A stretch of 64,000 nt of DNA from Nocardioides sp. cx-173. Lineage in GTDB: Bacteria > Actinomycetota > Actinomycetes > Propionibacteriales > Nocardioidaceae. This document shows positions 45,045 through 53,671 of this stretch, piece by piece. Position numbers and translations under genes: made by a program. The DNA lies in NCBI RefSeq assembly GCF_021117365.1, contig NZ_CP088262.1:1426001-1490000 (forward strand), given 5' to 3'. Under the pieces are notes generated by a model. It did not search any database. It had not been told where the DNA came from and saw only the letters and a program-made list of their open reading frames with translations. Position 1 is the stretch's first letter; the number at the start of each line of letters is the position of its first letter.

Positions 45045-45755
45045 GCCGCTCAGCCCAGGGAGCCCGGCGGCCGCCACCAGCTCGTCGTCGACGACTCGGG
45101 CCCGGGCCCGCCGCAGCGGCCAGGGCGCGTGCGTGACCGGCACCCACCAGGTGCGGCCCCACGCGTGCGTGTGGGCGCCGAAGCGGGCGGTGAGGAAGTG
45201 GTCGAGCTCGGAGGGGCGCCCGATCGGCTCGCCCACCTCCACCTCCAGGTGGGTGCGTGCGCGTCCGGGGGCGCGGCGCACGGAGGTGTAGACGAGCCGC
45301 TCTCCGGACGGGTCGAGACCCGGCGCCGGGTGCGCGCACGACATCCGCGCCCAGCGGTAGGGGATGCGGAGTGCGGCGTTGACGCCGGCGACCACCAGGA
45401 GCCGCTGGGCGTCGAGTGAGAGGAAGACGATGCCGCGCCGGCCGCGCTCGTCCACGGAGTAGAGCCGCACGTTGTACTCGAGGAAGTCGCCCGCCCACGG
45501 CACCGACCACCGGCCGCCGGGGCCGGCGGCCGACATCCGGAACGGGATCAGGCCCACCCAGGTGCTGCCGTCGATGACGTCGGGCCGCACCCCCGGGGGC
45601 AGCAGGTCGGCGACCCGCGACGCGTCGACCCGCCAGTGCAGGAAGCTGACGTCGCGCCACCACTGGTGCGCGAGCGTGGGGGAGCGCAGGGGTGGCGCGA
45701 CGGGGTCGATCGCGTCGGGCTCGACCCACGGTTGCTCGCGGCTGCTCGGGTCCAC
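44976..45755 (-). CDS. DUF2071 (YqjF-like) family protein
   Basis: A 259-residue DUF2071 protein, function unknown. Recognisable blocks are HQWWRDVSFLHWRVDASRVADLLPPG, DGSTWVGLIPFRM, DFLEYNVRLYSVDERGRRG and FLSLDAQRLLVVAGV; HFLTARFGAHTHAWGR lies toward the C-terminus. No signal peptide or membrane helix. GTG start. It converges on rnhB and overlaps its coding sequence by 69 bases, which is unusual in this window. Confidence 0.85.
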   Translation of the reverse strand: MDPSSREQPWVEPDAIDPVAPPLRSPTLAHQWWRDVSFLHWRVDASRVADLLPPGVRPDVIDGSTWVGLIPFRMSAAGPGGRWSVPWAGDFLEYNVRLYSVDERGRRGIVFLSLDAQRLLVVAGVNAALRIPYRWARMSCAHPAPGLDPSGERLVYTSVRRAPGRARTHLEVEVGEPIGRPSELDHFLTARFGAHTHAWGRTWWVPVTHAPWPLRRARARVVDDELVAAAGLPGLSGSAPDSVLFSSGVHVLFGRPERV

Positions 45756-45824
45756 ACGTCTACGATGCCAGTAACGAGGTCGCGTCCGGCCCGTGAGCGA
45801 CCATCCAGGACCGGCAGGAGGGCC

Positions 45825-46133
45825 ATGAGCGCCGAGGAGCTCGAGAAGTACGAGACCGAGCAGGAGCTCACCCTCTACCGCGAGTACCGCGACGTCGTCG
45901 GCATCTTCAAGTACGTCGTCGAGACCGATCGGCGCTTCTACCTGTGCAACCAGGTCGACGTGAAGGCCCGCACCGAGGCCGGTGACGTGTTCTTCGAGGT
46001 GTCGATGACCGACGCCTGGGTGTGGGACATGTACCGCCCGGCGCGCTTCGCCAAGAACGTCAAGGTGCTGACGTTCAAGGACGTCAACGTCGAGGAGCTC
46101 AACACCTCGGAGATCGACCCGCCCAAGGGCTAG
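45825..46133 (+). CDS. DUF2469 family protein
   Basis: The 102-residue actinobacterial DUF2469 protein: MSAEELEKYETEQELTLYRE, DVVGIFKYVVETDRRFYLCN, VDVKARTEAGDVFFEV and DAWVWDMYRPARFAKNVKVL. It is acidic, has no membrane segment, and lies downstream of rnhB in this conserved position (compare Rv2901c). Function unknown. The ATG follows GGCAGGAGGGCC, a strong ribosome-binding site. Confidence 0.92.
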   Translation: MSAEELEKYETEQELTLYREYRDVVGIFKYVVETDRRFYLCNQVDVKARTEAGDVFFEVSMTDAWVWDMYRPARFAKNVKVLTFKDVNVEELNTSEIDPPKG

Positions 46134-46280
46134 CCGGCCGGCCCTCGGTGTACCGAGCGCCCCACGAGAGGCCGTCCTCCCTCCACAGCCGGGGTCCGCG
46201 ACGGTGCTCGTCCCCAGGGCGGTGCCGGGCCCCGCTCGGCTGTCCCTGCTCCTGAGGAGGCTGTCGTCAGGAGGTCGGAG

Positions 46281-46649
46281 ATGACGACGACAGCAGCGAG
46301 CAAGCAGGCGTTGGGCGCGTACGGCGAGGCGGTGGCGGCGCGGCACCTGGTGGCGGCGGGCCTGGTCCTGCTCGACCGCAACTGGAGGTGCGAGGAGGGC
46401 GAGATCGACCTGGTCCTGCGCGACGGGTCGGTGCTGGTGGTGGGCGAGGTCAAGACGCGCACCAGCGAGGTGTGCGGCTCTGCCCACGAGGCGGTCTCGC
46501 AGGCCAAGCTGGACCGGCTGCGGCGCCTCGGGCTCCGCTGGGCCGAGGACCACGGAGTGCACCCGCCCGAGACCCGGGTCGACCTGGTCGCCGTCCTGCG
46601 GCCACCGCGCGGTGCGGCCGTCGTGGACCACGTGCGGGGGATCGGCTGA
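46281..46649 (+). CDS. yraN: UPF0102 family protein YraN
   Basis: The 122-residue protein is a small endonuclease-like fold: KQALGAYGEAVAARHLVAAG, VLLDRNWRCEEGEIDLVLRD with the acidic EIDLV, and VVGEVKTRTSEVCGSAHEAV with the ExK motif. The family is a predicted Holliday-junction-resolvase relative. It overlaps comM by one base and forms yraN-comM-dprA, a conserved set tied to DNA uptake and recombination. The upstream gap (46134-46280) has only a CTCCTGAGGAG palindrome and a good ribosome-binding site. Confidence 0.93.
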   Translation: MTTTAASKQALGAYGEAVAARHLVAAGLVLLDRNWRCEEGEIDLVLRDGSVLVVGEVKTRTSEVCGSAHEAVSQAKLDRLRRLGLRWAEDHGVHPPETRVDLVAVLRPPRGAAVVDHVRGIG

Positions 46650-48253
46650 TGCCGTTCGCGACCGCCCACACGGTGTCGCTGCACGGCGCCACCGGTCACC
46701 TCGTCGACGTCCAGGCCGACGTCTCGCCGGGACAGGTCGGCACGACGCTGGTCGGGCGCCCCGACGCCTCCCTGAGCGAGGCCCAGCACCGGTGCCGGAT
46801 GGCGGTGATCAACTCCGAGCTCGGGTGGCCGAGCACCAAGCGGATCACGATCCTGCTCTCGCCCGCCGACCTGCTCAAGCGGGGCAGCCACTTCGACCTG
46901 GCGATCGCGGTGGCGGTCGTCGCGGCCGACGGGCGGCTGCCGGTGGCCCAGCTGCAGGCGACCGCCTTCATCGGCGAGCTGACCCTCGACGGCGGGCTGC
47001 GCTGCGTGCCCGGGGTGCTGCCGATGGTGCTCGCCGCGGCCGAGCGGGGGATCGCCCGGGTGTTCGTGCCCGAGCCGCTGGCGCGCGAGGCGTCCATGGT
47101 CCCGGGCATGGACGTGTTCGGGATGCGCTCGCTGGCCCAGGTCGTGGCCGAGCTGCAGGGCGAGGATGTCCCGGAGGCGCCGCCGGTGCCGCCGATGTCC
47201 GGCAGCCGGCTGCTGGCCTGGCGCGGGGCCGAGCGGCTCGAGGAGGTCGACCTGGCCGACCTGCGCGGCCTCGCCGACGCCAAGTACGCCGTGGAGGTCG
47301 CGGCCGCGGGCGGGCACCACCTGCTGCTGTCCGGGCCCAAGGGCAGCGGCAAGACCAGCATCGCGGAGCGGATCCCGACGATCCTGCCGCCGCTGAGCAC
47401 CGAGGAGGCCCTGGAGCTCACCGCGATCCACTCCCTGGCCGGGACGCTCGACCCGGGCCAGGGCCTGCTGACCCAGGCGCCCTACGCCGCGCCGCACCAC
47501 GACGCCAGCAAGGCCGCCCTGATCGGCGGCGGCAGCGGCTACATCCGCCCCGGCGAGATCAGCCGGGCTCACTGCGGGGTCTTGTTCCTGGACGAGTTCC
47601 CGCTCTTCCGCGGCGACGTCATCGAGGCGCTGCGCCAGCCGCTGGAGAGCGGCGAGGTCACGATCGCGCGGCGCGAGGAGCTGGTCACCCTCCCTGCCCG
47701 CGGGATGCTGGTGCTGGCGAGCAACCCGTGCCCCTGCGGGGAGTACCACGCCAAGGCCAGCCACAACCGCTGCACCTGCGCGGAGCGGGTGCGTCGCGAC
47801 TACCGGGCCAAGATCACCGGCCCGCTCGCCGACCGGATCGACATCGTGCGCCACGTGGAGCCGGTCGCGCCGCACGAGCAGGCCGACCGGTTCGCGGTCG
47901 TCGAGCCCTCGTCGGTGGTGCGCGACCGGGTGGCGGCGGCGCGGCGACGGCAGGCGGAGCGCTATGCCGAGCGCAGCTGGCGGCTCAACGCCCACGCCCC
48001 CGGACCGGTGCTCCGCGAGGCGTGGCCGCTCGAGCCCGAGGGGCAGCGCCGGCTCGACGACGAGCTCTTCTCCGGGCGGCTCAGCAGCCGCGGCGCGGTC
48101 CGCGTGCACCGGGTCGCGTGGACGGTCGCCGACCTGACCGCCGTACGCAGCGGGCGGGACGTGGCGCCCGGCCCGGCGGAGGTGGAGACGGCGCTGCGGC
48201 TGCGGACCGCCGAGCCGCTGCCGCAGCGCCAGGTGGAGGTGAGGTCCGCGTGA
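46649..48253 (+). CDS. comM: YifB/ComM-like AAA+ ATPase (Mg-chelatase-like)
   Basis: The 534-residue protein has the ComM layout. An N-terminal Lon-protease-like domain contains HLVDVQADVSPGQVGTTLVG, LSEAQHRCRMAVINSEL and LPVAQLQATAFIGEL. The AAA+ domain has Walker A LLSGPKGSGKTSIAERIP, Walker B GVLFLDEFPLFRGDVIEALRQPL, then RGMLVLASNPCPCGEY with a Cys-rich finger (CPCG, CTCAERVRR). The C-terminus has the family's SSRGAVRVHRVAWTVADL. In Haemophilus and Vibrio ComM drives branch migration in transformation. ATG start one base into the yraN stop; overlaps dprA. Confidence 0.95.
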   Translation: MPFATAHTVSLHGATGHLVDVQADVSPGQVGTTLVGRPDASLSEAQHRCRMAVINSELGWPSTKRITILLSPADLLKRGSHFDLAIAVAVVAADGRLPVAQLQATAFIGELTLDGGLRCVPGVLPMVLAAAERGIARVFVPEPLAREASMVPGMDVFGMRSLAQVVAELQGEDVPEAPPVPPMSGSRLLAWRGAERLEEVDLADLRGLADAKYAVEVAAAGGHHLLLSGPKGSGKTSIAERIPTILPPLSTEEALELTAIHSLAGTLDPGQGLLTQAPYAAPHHDASKAALIGGGSGYIRPGEISRAHCGVLFLDEFPLFRGDVIEALRQPLESGEVTIARREELVTLPARGMLVLASNPCPCGEYHAKASHNRCTCAERVRRDYRAKITGPLADRIDIVRHVEPVAPHEQADRFAVVEPSSVVRDRVAAARRRQAERYAERSWRLNAHAPGPVLREAWPLEPEGQRRLDDELFSGRLSSRGAVRVHRVAWTVADLTAVRSGRDVAPGPAEVETALRLRTAEPLPQRQVEVRSA

Positions 48254-49380
48254 GCCACGCCGACCGCCTGGCGCGGGCGGCGCTCAGCCGCCTCGCCGAG
48301 CCCGGCGACCCCCGCCTGACCGCGCTGGTCGCCGAGCTCGGCGCCGAGGAGCTGCACCGGATGCTGGTGGAGCAGCGCGACCCCGAGGGCATCCGCACCG
48401 ACCTCGCGGCCCGCCTCGCCTCGTCTGACCCCGAGCGCGAGCTCGACCAGGCCGCGCGGCTGGGGCTGCGCTTCGTGATCCCCTCCGACGCCGAGTGGCC
48501 CGCGCAGGTCGGCGACCTGGTCCGGGCCGGCCAGCTGCACGAGCGGGGCGGACCGCCCATCGGTCTGTGGGTCCGCGGCCCGGTGCGACTGGACTCGCTG
48601 GCGGGGTCGGTGGCCATCGTCGGGGCCCGCTCCGCGACCAGCTACGGCGCCCAGGTCGCCGGCGAGCTGGCCGCGGTGGCGGCCCGCGCGGGCTTCCCGG
48701 TCGTCTCCGGGGCGGCGTTCGGCATCGACCAGGCCGCCCACCGGGGCGCCGTGGCCGTGGACGCGCCCACGGTGGCGGTGCTCGCGTGCGGCGCCGACCG
48801 GGTCTACCCGGCCGCCCACCAGCAGCTGATCGACCACATCGCCGCCACCGGCGCCGTCGTGTCGGAGGCGGCGCCGGGCTGCGCCCCCACCCGGATCCGG
48901 TTCCTGGCCCGCAACCGGCTGATCGCCGCGCTCGCGCGCGGCACCGTCGTGGTGGAGGCGGCGGCGCGCAGCGGGGCGCTCAACACCGCCAACTGGGCCG
49001 CCCGTCTCAACCGGGTGGTCCTGGGGGTGCCCGGCCCGGTCACCAGCGCCCAGTCCCAGGGCGTCCACCAGCTCCTGCGGCAGGGGGCGGCCACCGTCGT
49101 GACCAGCGGCCAGGAGCTGCTGGAGCTCGTCGGTGACGCGGGCGCCCACCTGGCCGACGAGCCGCGAGGCCCGGTCCATCCCCGCGACCGGCTGACCTCG
49201 CGGCACCGGCAGGTCCTCGACGCGGTGCCGGTGTCCCACGGCGCCGGCACCGACTCGGTGGCCCGCGCCGCCGGGCTGGGGGTGGTCGAGGTGCGCTCGG
49301 CGCTCACCTACCTGCTGGGGGCCGGCCTGGTGGTCCAGGACGGGGCGGGCTGGCGTCTCGCCGCGCTGGCGCACACGTGA
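48250..49380 (+). CDS. dprA: DNA processing protein DprA
   Basis: The 376-residue protein loads RecA on incoming single-stranded DNA. The Rossmann-like core has VAIVGARSATSYGAQVAGEL, VVSGAAFGIDQAAHRGA, VLACGADRVYPAAHQQLID and RNRLIAALARGTVVVEAA, with GALNTANWA. A C-terminal winged-helix domain has DSVARAAGLGVVEVRSALTYL. It starts with a GTG overlapping the comM stop (GTGA). No competence pilus genes are in the window. Confidence 0.96.
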   Translation: MSHADRLARAALSRLAEPGDPRLTALVAELGAEELHRMLVEQRDPEGIRTDLAARLASSDPERELDQAARLGLRFVIPSDAEWPAQVGDLVRAGQLHERGGPPIGLWVRGPVRLDSLAGSVAIVGARSATSYGAQVAGELAAVAARAGFPVVSGAAFGIDQAAHRGAVAVDAPTVAVLACGADRVYPAAHQQLIDHIAATGAVVSEAAPGCAPTRIRFLARNRLIAALARGTVVVEAAARSGALNTANWAARLNRVVLGVPGPVTSAQSQGVHQLLRQGAATVVTSGQELLELVGDAGAHLADEPRGPVHPRDRLTSRHRQVLDAVPVSHGAGTDSVARAAGLGVVEVRSALTYLLGAGLVVQDGAGWRLAALAHT

Positions 49381-49404
49381 GGGGTGGATTCAGTTCAGTG
49401 CAGT

Positions 49405-50643
49405 TCAGGACAGGTCGAGCGTGCGGGCGAGGAAGTCGCTGCGGAAGACCCCGTCCGGGTCCGAGCGGAGGGCGAGCTCGCGGAAGTCGTCGAAGCGCGG
49501 GTAGAGCGGGCGCAGCTCGGAGGCGGTGGCGGCGAAGCACTTGCCCCAGTGCGGCCGCGCACCCAGCGGCAGCAGGGCGGCCTCGATGCCGGGCAGCACG
49601 TCGTACACCGCCGCGACGTCGCGGACCCACGTGAAGTGCAGTGCCACCACGTCGGTCCCGTAGGTGCCGCTGAGCCAGAGCTCGTCCGCCGCGACGGTGC
49701 GGACCTCGCTGACCTGGAGGAGAGGTGCGAAGGTGCCGGCGAGCGAGCGGAGGGCCTCGAACGCCGCGGCCGCGTGGGCTCGCGGCACCAGGTACTCGCT
49801 CTGCAGCTCCTCGCCCCGGCTCGGCGTGAACTCCATGCGGAAGTGCGGCAGTCGCTCATGCCACGGTCCCGGCCGGCCGCCCTGCTCGGTGACGGCGGCG
49901 GCGTCGGCCCCGGCCAGCATGTGCAGCGTGCTCGTCGCGGCGGGTGCGCCGAACAGGTCGGGCGGAGGCGTGGTGTCGCGGCTCTTCAGCCAGACCTGCC
50001 CGACGGTGCCGCTGACCCAGTCGGTGAACAGGCTGACGCTGCTGGCGCTCGCCGTCAGTGCGTCGAGGTGCTCGGTCGCGACGTCCCACGGCAGGCCGGT
50101 GAAGAGGTCCTGACGGACCTCGTAGGTCGGCTCGATGTCCAGCGTGACGTGGGTGGTCACGCCCAGCGCGCCCAGGGCGACCACCTGCCCGTCCGCGTCG
50201 GGGTCGCCGCGTCGCACGCGCCGCAGGCTCCCGTCCGCCGCGACCAGGTCGAGCCCGGCGACGGCCGCTGCCAGCGAGCCGTTGCGGTCGCCGGAGCCGT
50301 GGGTGCCCGTGGCGACCGCGCCCGCCACCGAGATGTGCGGGAGCGAGGCCATGCTCGCCAGGGCCCAGCCCTCGGCCTGCAGCTCGGCCGCGAGCCGTCC
50401 GTACGTGGCCCCACCGGAGGCCCGCACCTGGCGGCGGTGGGCGTCGATCTCGACCTCCACCGGCAGGCCGGCGGTGCTGATCAGGTCGCCGGGGGTGTCC
50501 GCGACGTCGGTGAACGAGTGCCGCGACCCGAGGGCGTGGACCCGGTCGGCCCCCGCGACGATCGTCTGCAGCTCCTCGACGGTCGCCGGACGGTGCCGGC
50601 GGGCAGCCGCGTAGCGGTGGTTTCCGGACCAGTTCGTCAGCAC
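49405..50643 (-). CDS. FAD-linked alditol-oxidase-like protein
   Basis: The 412-residue flavoenzyme resembles alditol oxidase (AldO) of Streptomyces and the D-arabinono-1,4-lactone oxidase group. WSGNHRYAA leads into the FAD domain; VHALGSRHSFTD has His42, matching the histidine that binds FAD covalently. GGATYGRLAAELQAEG and ASLPHISVAGAVATGTHGSG are the rest of the FAD-binding signature. GARPHWGKCFAATASEL and FRSDFLARTLDL form the C-terminus. It would oxidise polyols such as xylitol or sorbitol with oxygen; this is inferred. GTG start at 50643, divergent from xerC. Confidence 0.85.
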   Translation of the reverse strand: MLTNWSGNHRYAAARRHRPATVEELQTIVAGADRVHALGSRHSFTDVADTPGDLISTAGLPVEVEIDAHRRQVRASGGATYGRLAAELQAEGWALASMASLPHISVAGAVATGTHGSGDRNGSLAAAVAGLDLVAADGSLRRVRRGDPDADGQVVALGALGVTTHVTLDIEPTYEVRQDLFTGLPWDVATEHLDALTASASSVSLFTDWVSGTVGQVWLKSRDTTPPPDLFGAPAATSTLHMLAGADAAAVTEQGGRPGPWHERLPHFRMEFTPSRGEELQSEYLVPRAHAAAAFEALRSLAGTFAPLLQVSEVRTVAADELWLSGTYGTDVVALHFTWVRDVAAVYDVLPGIEAALLPLGARPHWGKCFAATASELRPLYPRFDDFRELALRSDPDGVFRSDFLARTLDLS

Positions 50644-50735
50644 CCCTGCATCATCGCCTGTGGACGGACGTGCCCCCCGTCTGGCGCTCCGGGGCGCCCC
50701 GGCGTGGGCAGCCGGCCCCATGGTCCGCGCCTCCC

Positions 50736-50750
50736 TACGCTGGTGGGGTG
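50736..50750 (+). promoter_or_regulatory. Candidate -10 box for a leaderless xerC transcript
   Basis: TACGCT (50736-50741), six bases, then the GTG of xerC at 50748. Confidence 0.45.
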
Positions 50751-51716
50751 ACCTCCGAGCCCGACCCGACCGAGTCCGCCCCGCTGGACGTGCTGCCGGA
50801 CGTGCTGCCGGAGCCGATGGCTCGCGTGCTGGGGGAGTACGAGCGGCACCTGGTCTCCGAGCGCGACCTCACCCGGCACACGGTGCGGGCCTACGTCGCC
50901 GACATCGCCGGCCTGCTGGACCACGCGGCCCGGCTCGGCTGCACCGGTGTCGACGAGCTGGACCTGCGCACCCTGCGCAGCTGGTTGGCCAAGCAGCAGA
51001 CGATGGGCCTGTCGCGCACGACCCTGGCCCGGCGAGCCACGGCCGCGCGGGTCTTCACGGCCTGGCTCGCGCGCACGGGGCGCGCCCCCGCCGACGCGGG
51101 CGCGTCGCTGGGCTCGCCGAAGCCGCACAAGTCGCTGCCGCCGGTGCTGCGCACCGACGAGGCCGGCGACCTCATCGCCGCGGCCGCCGAGGTCGCCGAC
51201 GACGGCAGCCCGGTCGGCCTGCGAGACGTGGCCATGCTGGAGCTGCTCTACGCCACCGGCATCCGGGTCGGTGAGTTGGTCGGCCTCGACCTGGACGACG
51301 TGGACCGCGACCGCAATGTCGTACGGGTCTTCGGCAAGGGCCGCAAGGAGCGATCGGTGCCGTTCGGGCGGCCGGCGGCGCGCGCGCTGGAGCTCTGGCT
51401 GCGCCAGGGCCGGCCCTCGCTGCTGGTGGACGGCTCGGGACCGGCGCTCTTCCTGGGGGCCCGTGGCCGGCGGATCGACCCCCGGGCGGTGCGCACGCTG
51501 GTGCACCAGCGCATCGCGGCGGTGCCGGGCGCGCCGGACATCGGCCCGCACGGGCTGCGCCACACCGCGGCGACCCATCTGCTCGAGGGCGGCGCCGACC
51601 TGCGCTCGGTGCAGGAGCTGCTCGGCCACGCCTCCTTGGCGACCACGCAGCTCTACACCCACGTGACCACCGACCGGCTGCGCCGGGCCTACCAGCAGGC
51701 GCACCCGCGCGCCTGA
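50748..51716 (+). CDS. xerC: Tyrosine recombinase XerC
   Basis: The 322-residue recombinase resolves chromosome dimers at dif with XerD. The N-terminal SAM-like domain contains EYERHLVSERDLTRHTVRAY. All catalytic residues are visible: Arg173 (ATGIRVGEL), Lys198 (GKGRKER), His268 and Arg271 (HGLRHTAATHLL), His294 (LLGHASLATT) and Tyr303 (QLYTHV). Its position by dprA is conserved, so it is the housekeeping enzyme and not a phage integrase. I use the GTG at 50748 because of the -10 spacing and the family N-terminus. Confidence 0.94.
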   Translation: MTSEPDPTESAPLDVLPDVLPEPMARVLGEYERHLVSERDLTRHTVRAYVADIAGLLDHAARLGCTGVDELDLRTLRSWLAKQQTMGLSRTTLARRATAARVFTAWLARTGRAPADAGASLGSPKPHKSLPPVLRTDEAGDLIAAAAEVADDGSPVGLRDVAMLELLYATGIRVGELVGLDLDDVDRDRNVVRVFGKGRKERSVPFGRPAARALELWLRQGRPSLLVDGSGPALFLGARGRRIDPRAVRTLVHQRIAAVPGAPDIGPHGLRHTAATHLLEGGADLRSVQELLGHASLATTQLYTHVTTDRLRRAYQQAHPRA

Positions 51717-51718
51717 CG

Positions 51719-52351
51719 TCATGGCGGCGGGTGGGCGGTGATCGCGTCGCCGCCCAGGCCGGCCGCGCGCCCCAGCGAGGTGAGCCAGGCGACCCAGAGC
51801 GGCAGCCCGGCGTACGGCAGTGCCGCCGCCGCGCGCACCGGCGCGGGGGAGAGGCTCCACAGCGGGAGCAGCCGCACCGGGCCGGCACCGACCAGGCGCA
51901 GCGGGTCGAGGTAGGTCTCGCCCTGGATCCAGCCCCAGTGCAGGCAGGCGCGGGGGAAGCAGTGGGAGCCGGCGAGCTCCAGCGCGCCGAGCACCTCGCC
52001 CGCGGCCACCGTCCGGCCGACCTCGACCCGGGACGTGACCGGCTCGTAGGTGGTGCGGGTCGCGCCGTGGCGGACGACCACGACGCCGCGACCGGCGAGC
52101 CGCCCGGCATAGCGGACCGTGCCGGGCAGCGCAGAGCGCACCGGCTGCCCCACCGCGCCAGCGAGGTCCACGCCGCGGTGGCCGGCGCCGTAGGGCGTCT
52201 CGGGCGGGTCGAAGCGCTGGACCACCTCGGGGGTGGGACGCAGCGGCCAGGAGCCGCGCGGCTCCTCGTCGGCGGCGGCGCTGGACGGGGCGCCGCAGAG
52301 CAGGCCCAGGCTCAGGGCGACGGAGGGGGCGAGGGACGCGAGACGACGCAT
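51719..52351 (-). CDS. M23 family metallopeptidase, secreted
   Basis: The 210-residue protein has a signal peptide (MRRLASLAPSVALSLGLLCG, cleavage after about SSAAA) and an M23/LytM domain: GAGHRGVDLAG supplies zinc ligands His58 and Asp62, LHWGW His138 a third. PGTVRYAGRLAGRGVVVVRH is the usual strand pair. It probably cuts peptidoglycan cross-links or regulates a hydrolase. In M. tuberculosis the similar gene (Rv2891) lies next to rpsB; here the Mrp operon separates them. Converges on xerC with two bases between stops. Confidence 0.88.
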   Translation of the reverse strand: MRRLASLAPSVALSLGLLCGAPSSAAADEEPRGSWPLRPTPEVVQRFDPPETPYGAGHRGVDLAGAVGQPVRSALPGTVRYAGRLAGRGVVVVRHGATRTTYEPVTSRVEVGRTVAAGEVLGALELAGSHCFPRACLHWGWIQGETYLDPLRLVGAGPVRLLPLWSLSPAPVRAAAALPYAGLPLWVAWLTSLGRAAGLGGDAITAHPPP

Positions 52352-52461
52352 GCCGCCCAGGGTGCGCGCGCAATGAGACCTCGGGTGCCGTCCAGGTGTC
52401 GCCCTGGGGACAGCGACGGCGCGGAGCGCCCCTGTGGACGACTCGAGGCCTGTTCCGTGCC

Positions 52462-52827
52462 TCAGGGGGCGCCGCGCGGCTCCTGGTGCTCGAGGTCCCC
52501 GCTGAGCTCGTCGACGACCAGGAGGTCGTAGCGGACCTGCCCGGCGCGGAACGAGGCGCGGCCGAGCATGTGGCTGGACACGACGCTGCTGGCCATCTGC
52601 AGGAGCACGACCAGGCCGAGCAGCCCGAGGACCGCGGGCTCCCTCAGGCGGAGGGCGACGCCGGCCATCACGAGCATGGTGCCGAGCACCTGCGGCTTGG
52701 TCGCGGCGTGCATGCGGCTGAGCAGGTCGGGCATCCGCAGCACGCCGATGGCGGCGACCAGCGCGAGCAGGGCGCCGAGGAGCAGGCACGCCGCGGCCGC
52801 GATGTCGGCGAGGTCGGTCCAGCTCAT
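52462..52827 (-). CDS. mrpG: Na+/H+ antiporter subunit G
   Basis: The 121-residue subunit G of the Mrp/Mnh antiporter has three transmembrane helices. Its pattern is LADIAAAACLLLGALLALVAAIGVLRMPDLLSRMHAATKPQVLG, where RMPDLLSRMHAATK is the PhaG/MnhG signature. The hydrophilic C-terminus ends EHQEPRGAP. It is the last gene of the six-gene operon and overlaps mrpF by four bases. A small GC hairpin lies in the 110-base gap toward the peptidase gene. Confidence 0.92.
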   Translation of the reverse strand: MSWTDLADIAAAACLLLGALLALVAAIGVLRMPDLLSRMHAATKPQVLGTMLVMAGVALRLREPAVLGLLGLVVLLQMASSVVSSHMLGRASFRAGQVRYDLLVVDELSGDLEHQEPRGAP

Positions 52828-53114
52828 GGGGCCCCCTCCCGGTCGCCGCGCCGGTGGTCGTTGCTGCGGCCGGTGTAGCGGGCGACGCTCACCGCACCCA
52901 CGAAGCCGCAGCCCGCGAGGACCACGACCACCGCAAGCCCGTAGGTGACGCCCGTGTGGGCGGTGTACAGGCCGACCGCGCTGACGGTGACCGCGACGAG
53001 CACGTCGAGGGCCACGCTGCGGTCGAGGATCGTGGGGCCGATCGTCAGCCGGACCAGGAGCAGGAGGGACGCGACGAACAGCAGCCCGCCCGCCACCACG
53101 AGGACGGTGGTCAT
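52824..53114 (-). CDS. mrpF: Na+/H+ antiporter subunit F
   Basis: The 96-residue subunit F has three hydrophobic helices. VRLTIGPTILDRSVALDVLV is the MrpF/PhaF signature, and TYGLAVVVVLAGCGFVGAVSVARY forms the last helix. ATG start at 53114 inside the mrpE stop. Confidence 0.92.
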   Translation of the reverse strand: MTTVLVVAGGLLFVASLLLLVRLTIGPTILDRSVALDVLVAVTVSAVGLYTAHTGVTYGLAVVVVLAGCGFVGAVSVARYTGRSNDHRRGDREGAP

Positions 53115-53671
53115 CCGGTGACCTCCTCGACCGGGCGGGGCGGCAGGGCTCGCAGCAGCCGCTGCTCGAGCGCCAGGGCGGTCCGACGGAACTCCTCGGC
53201 CGACGCCGCGTCGGGCACGTCGAGGACGTGCAGGTACAGCGTGTGGGTGGAGCGACGGGCCTCCACGACCACCGAGCCCGGGATCAGGGAGAGCATCGCC
53301 GCCACCAGCGTCATCGTGAAGTCCGAGGCGCTCTGCAGGTCCACGGCGACGACGGCGTTGCGCACGGGGCGGCGACGCACGACGACGCCGGCGACCTGGG
53401 CGCTGGCCCGCACGACCTCGAACAGGAACCGGGCGGTCAACGCGAGCAGGAGCAGCGGCCGCACCCGGGAGACCAGGTCGACCGGGGGCAGCGGGAAGAC
53501 GACGCACACCAGCACCGCCACCACCACCCCGCCCACCAGGAGCAGCGGCGTCACCTCTCCCCACATCGCCAGCCACACCAGCACGAGCCAGAGGACCGCG
53601 AGCGGCTGCACCGCCCGGTGCCGGGCGGGTCGCGTCGTGCCGTCGCGCGTCGTGCGCGTCACCGGGCTCAT
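53111..53671 (-). CDS. mrpE: Na+/H+ antiporter subunit E
   Basis: The 186-residue subunit E has two N-terminal transmembrane segments (about 22-62), then the family's cytosolic part: DFTMTLVAAMLSLIPGSVVV and THTLYLHVLDV. It overlaps both neighbours by four bases. Confidence 0.92.
   Translation of the reverse strand: MSPVTRTTRDGTTRPARHRAVQPLAVLWLVLVWLAMWGEVTPLLLVGGVVVAVLVCVVFPLPPVDLVSRVRPLLLLALTARFLFEVVRASAQVAGVVVRRRPVRNAVVAVDLQSASDFTMTLVAAMLSLIPGSVVVEARRSTHTLYLHVLDVPDAASAEEFRRTALALEQRLLRALPPRPVEEVTG

Noticed and set aside
50748..51716. Phage or integrative-element integrase
   Set aside because: The tyrosine recombinase lies in the conserved dprA-xerC position and has XerC length; no attachment-site repeats, tRNA gene or phage genes are nearby.
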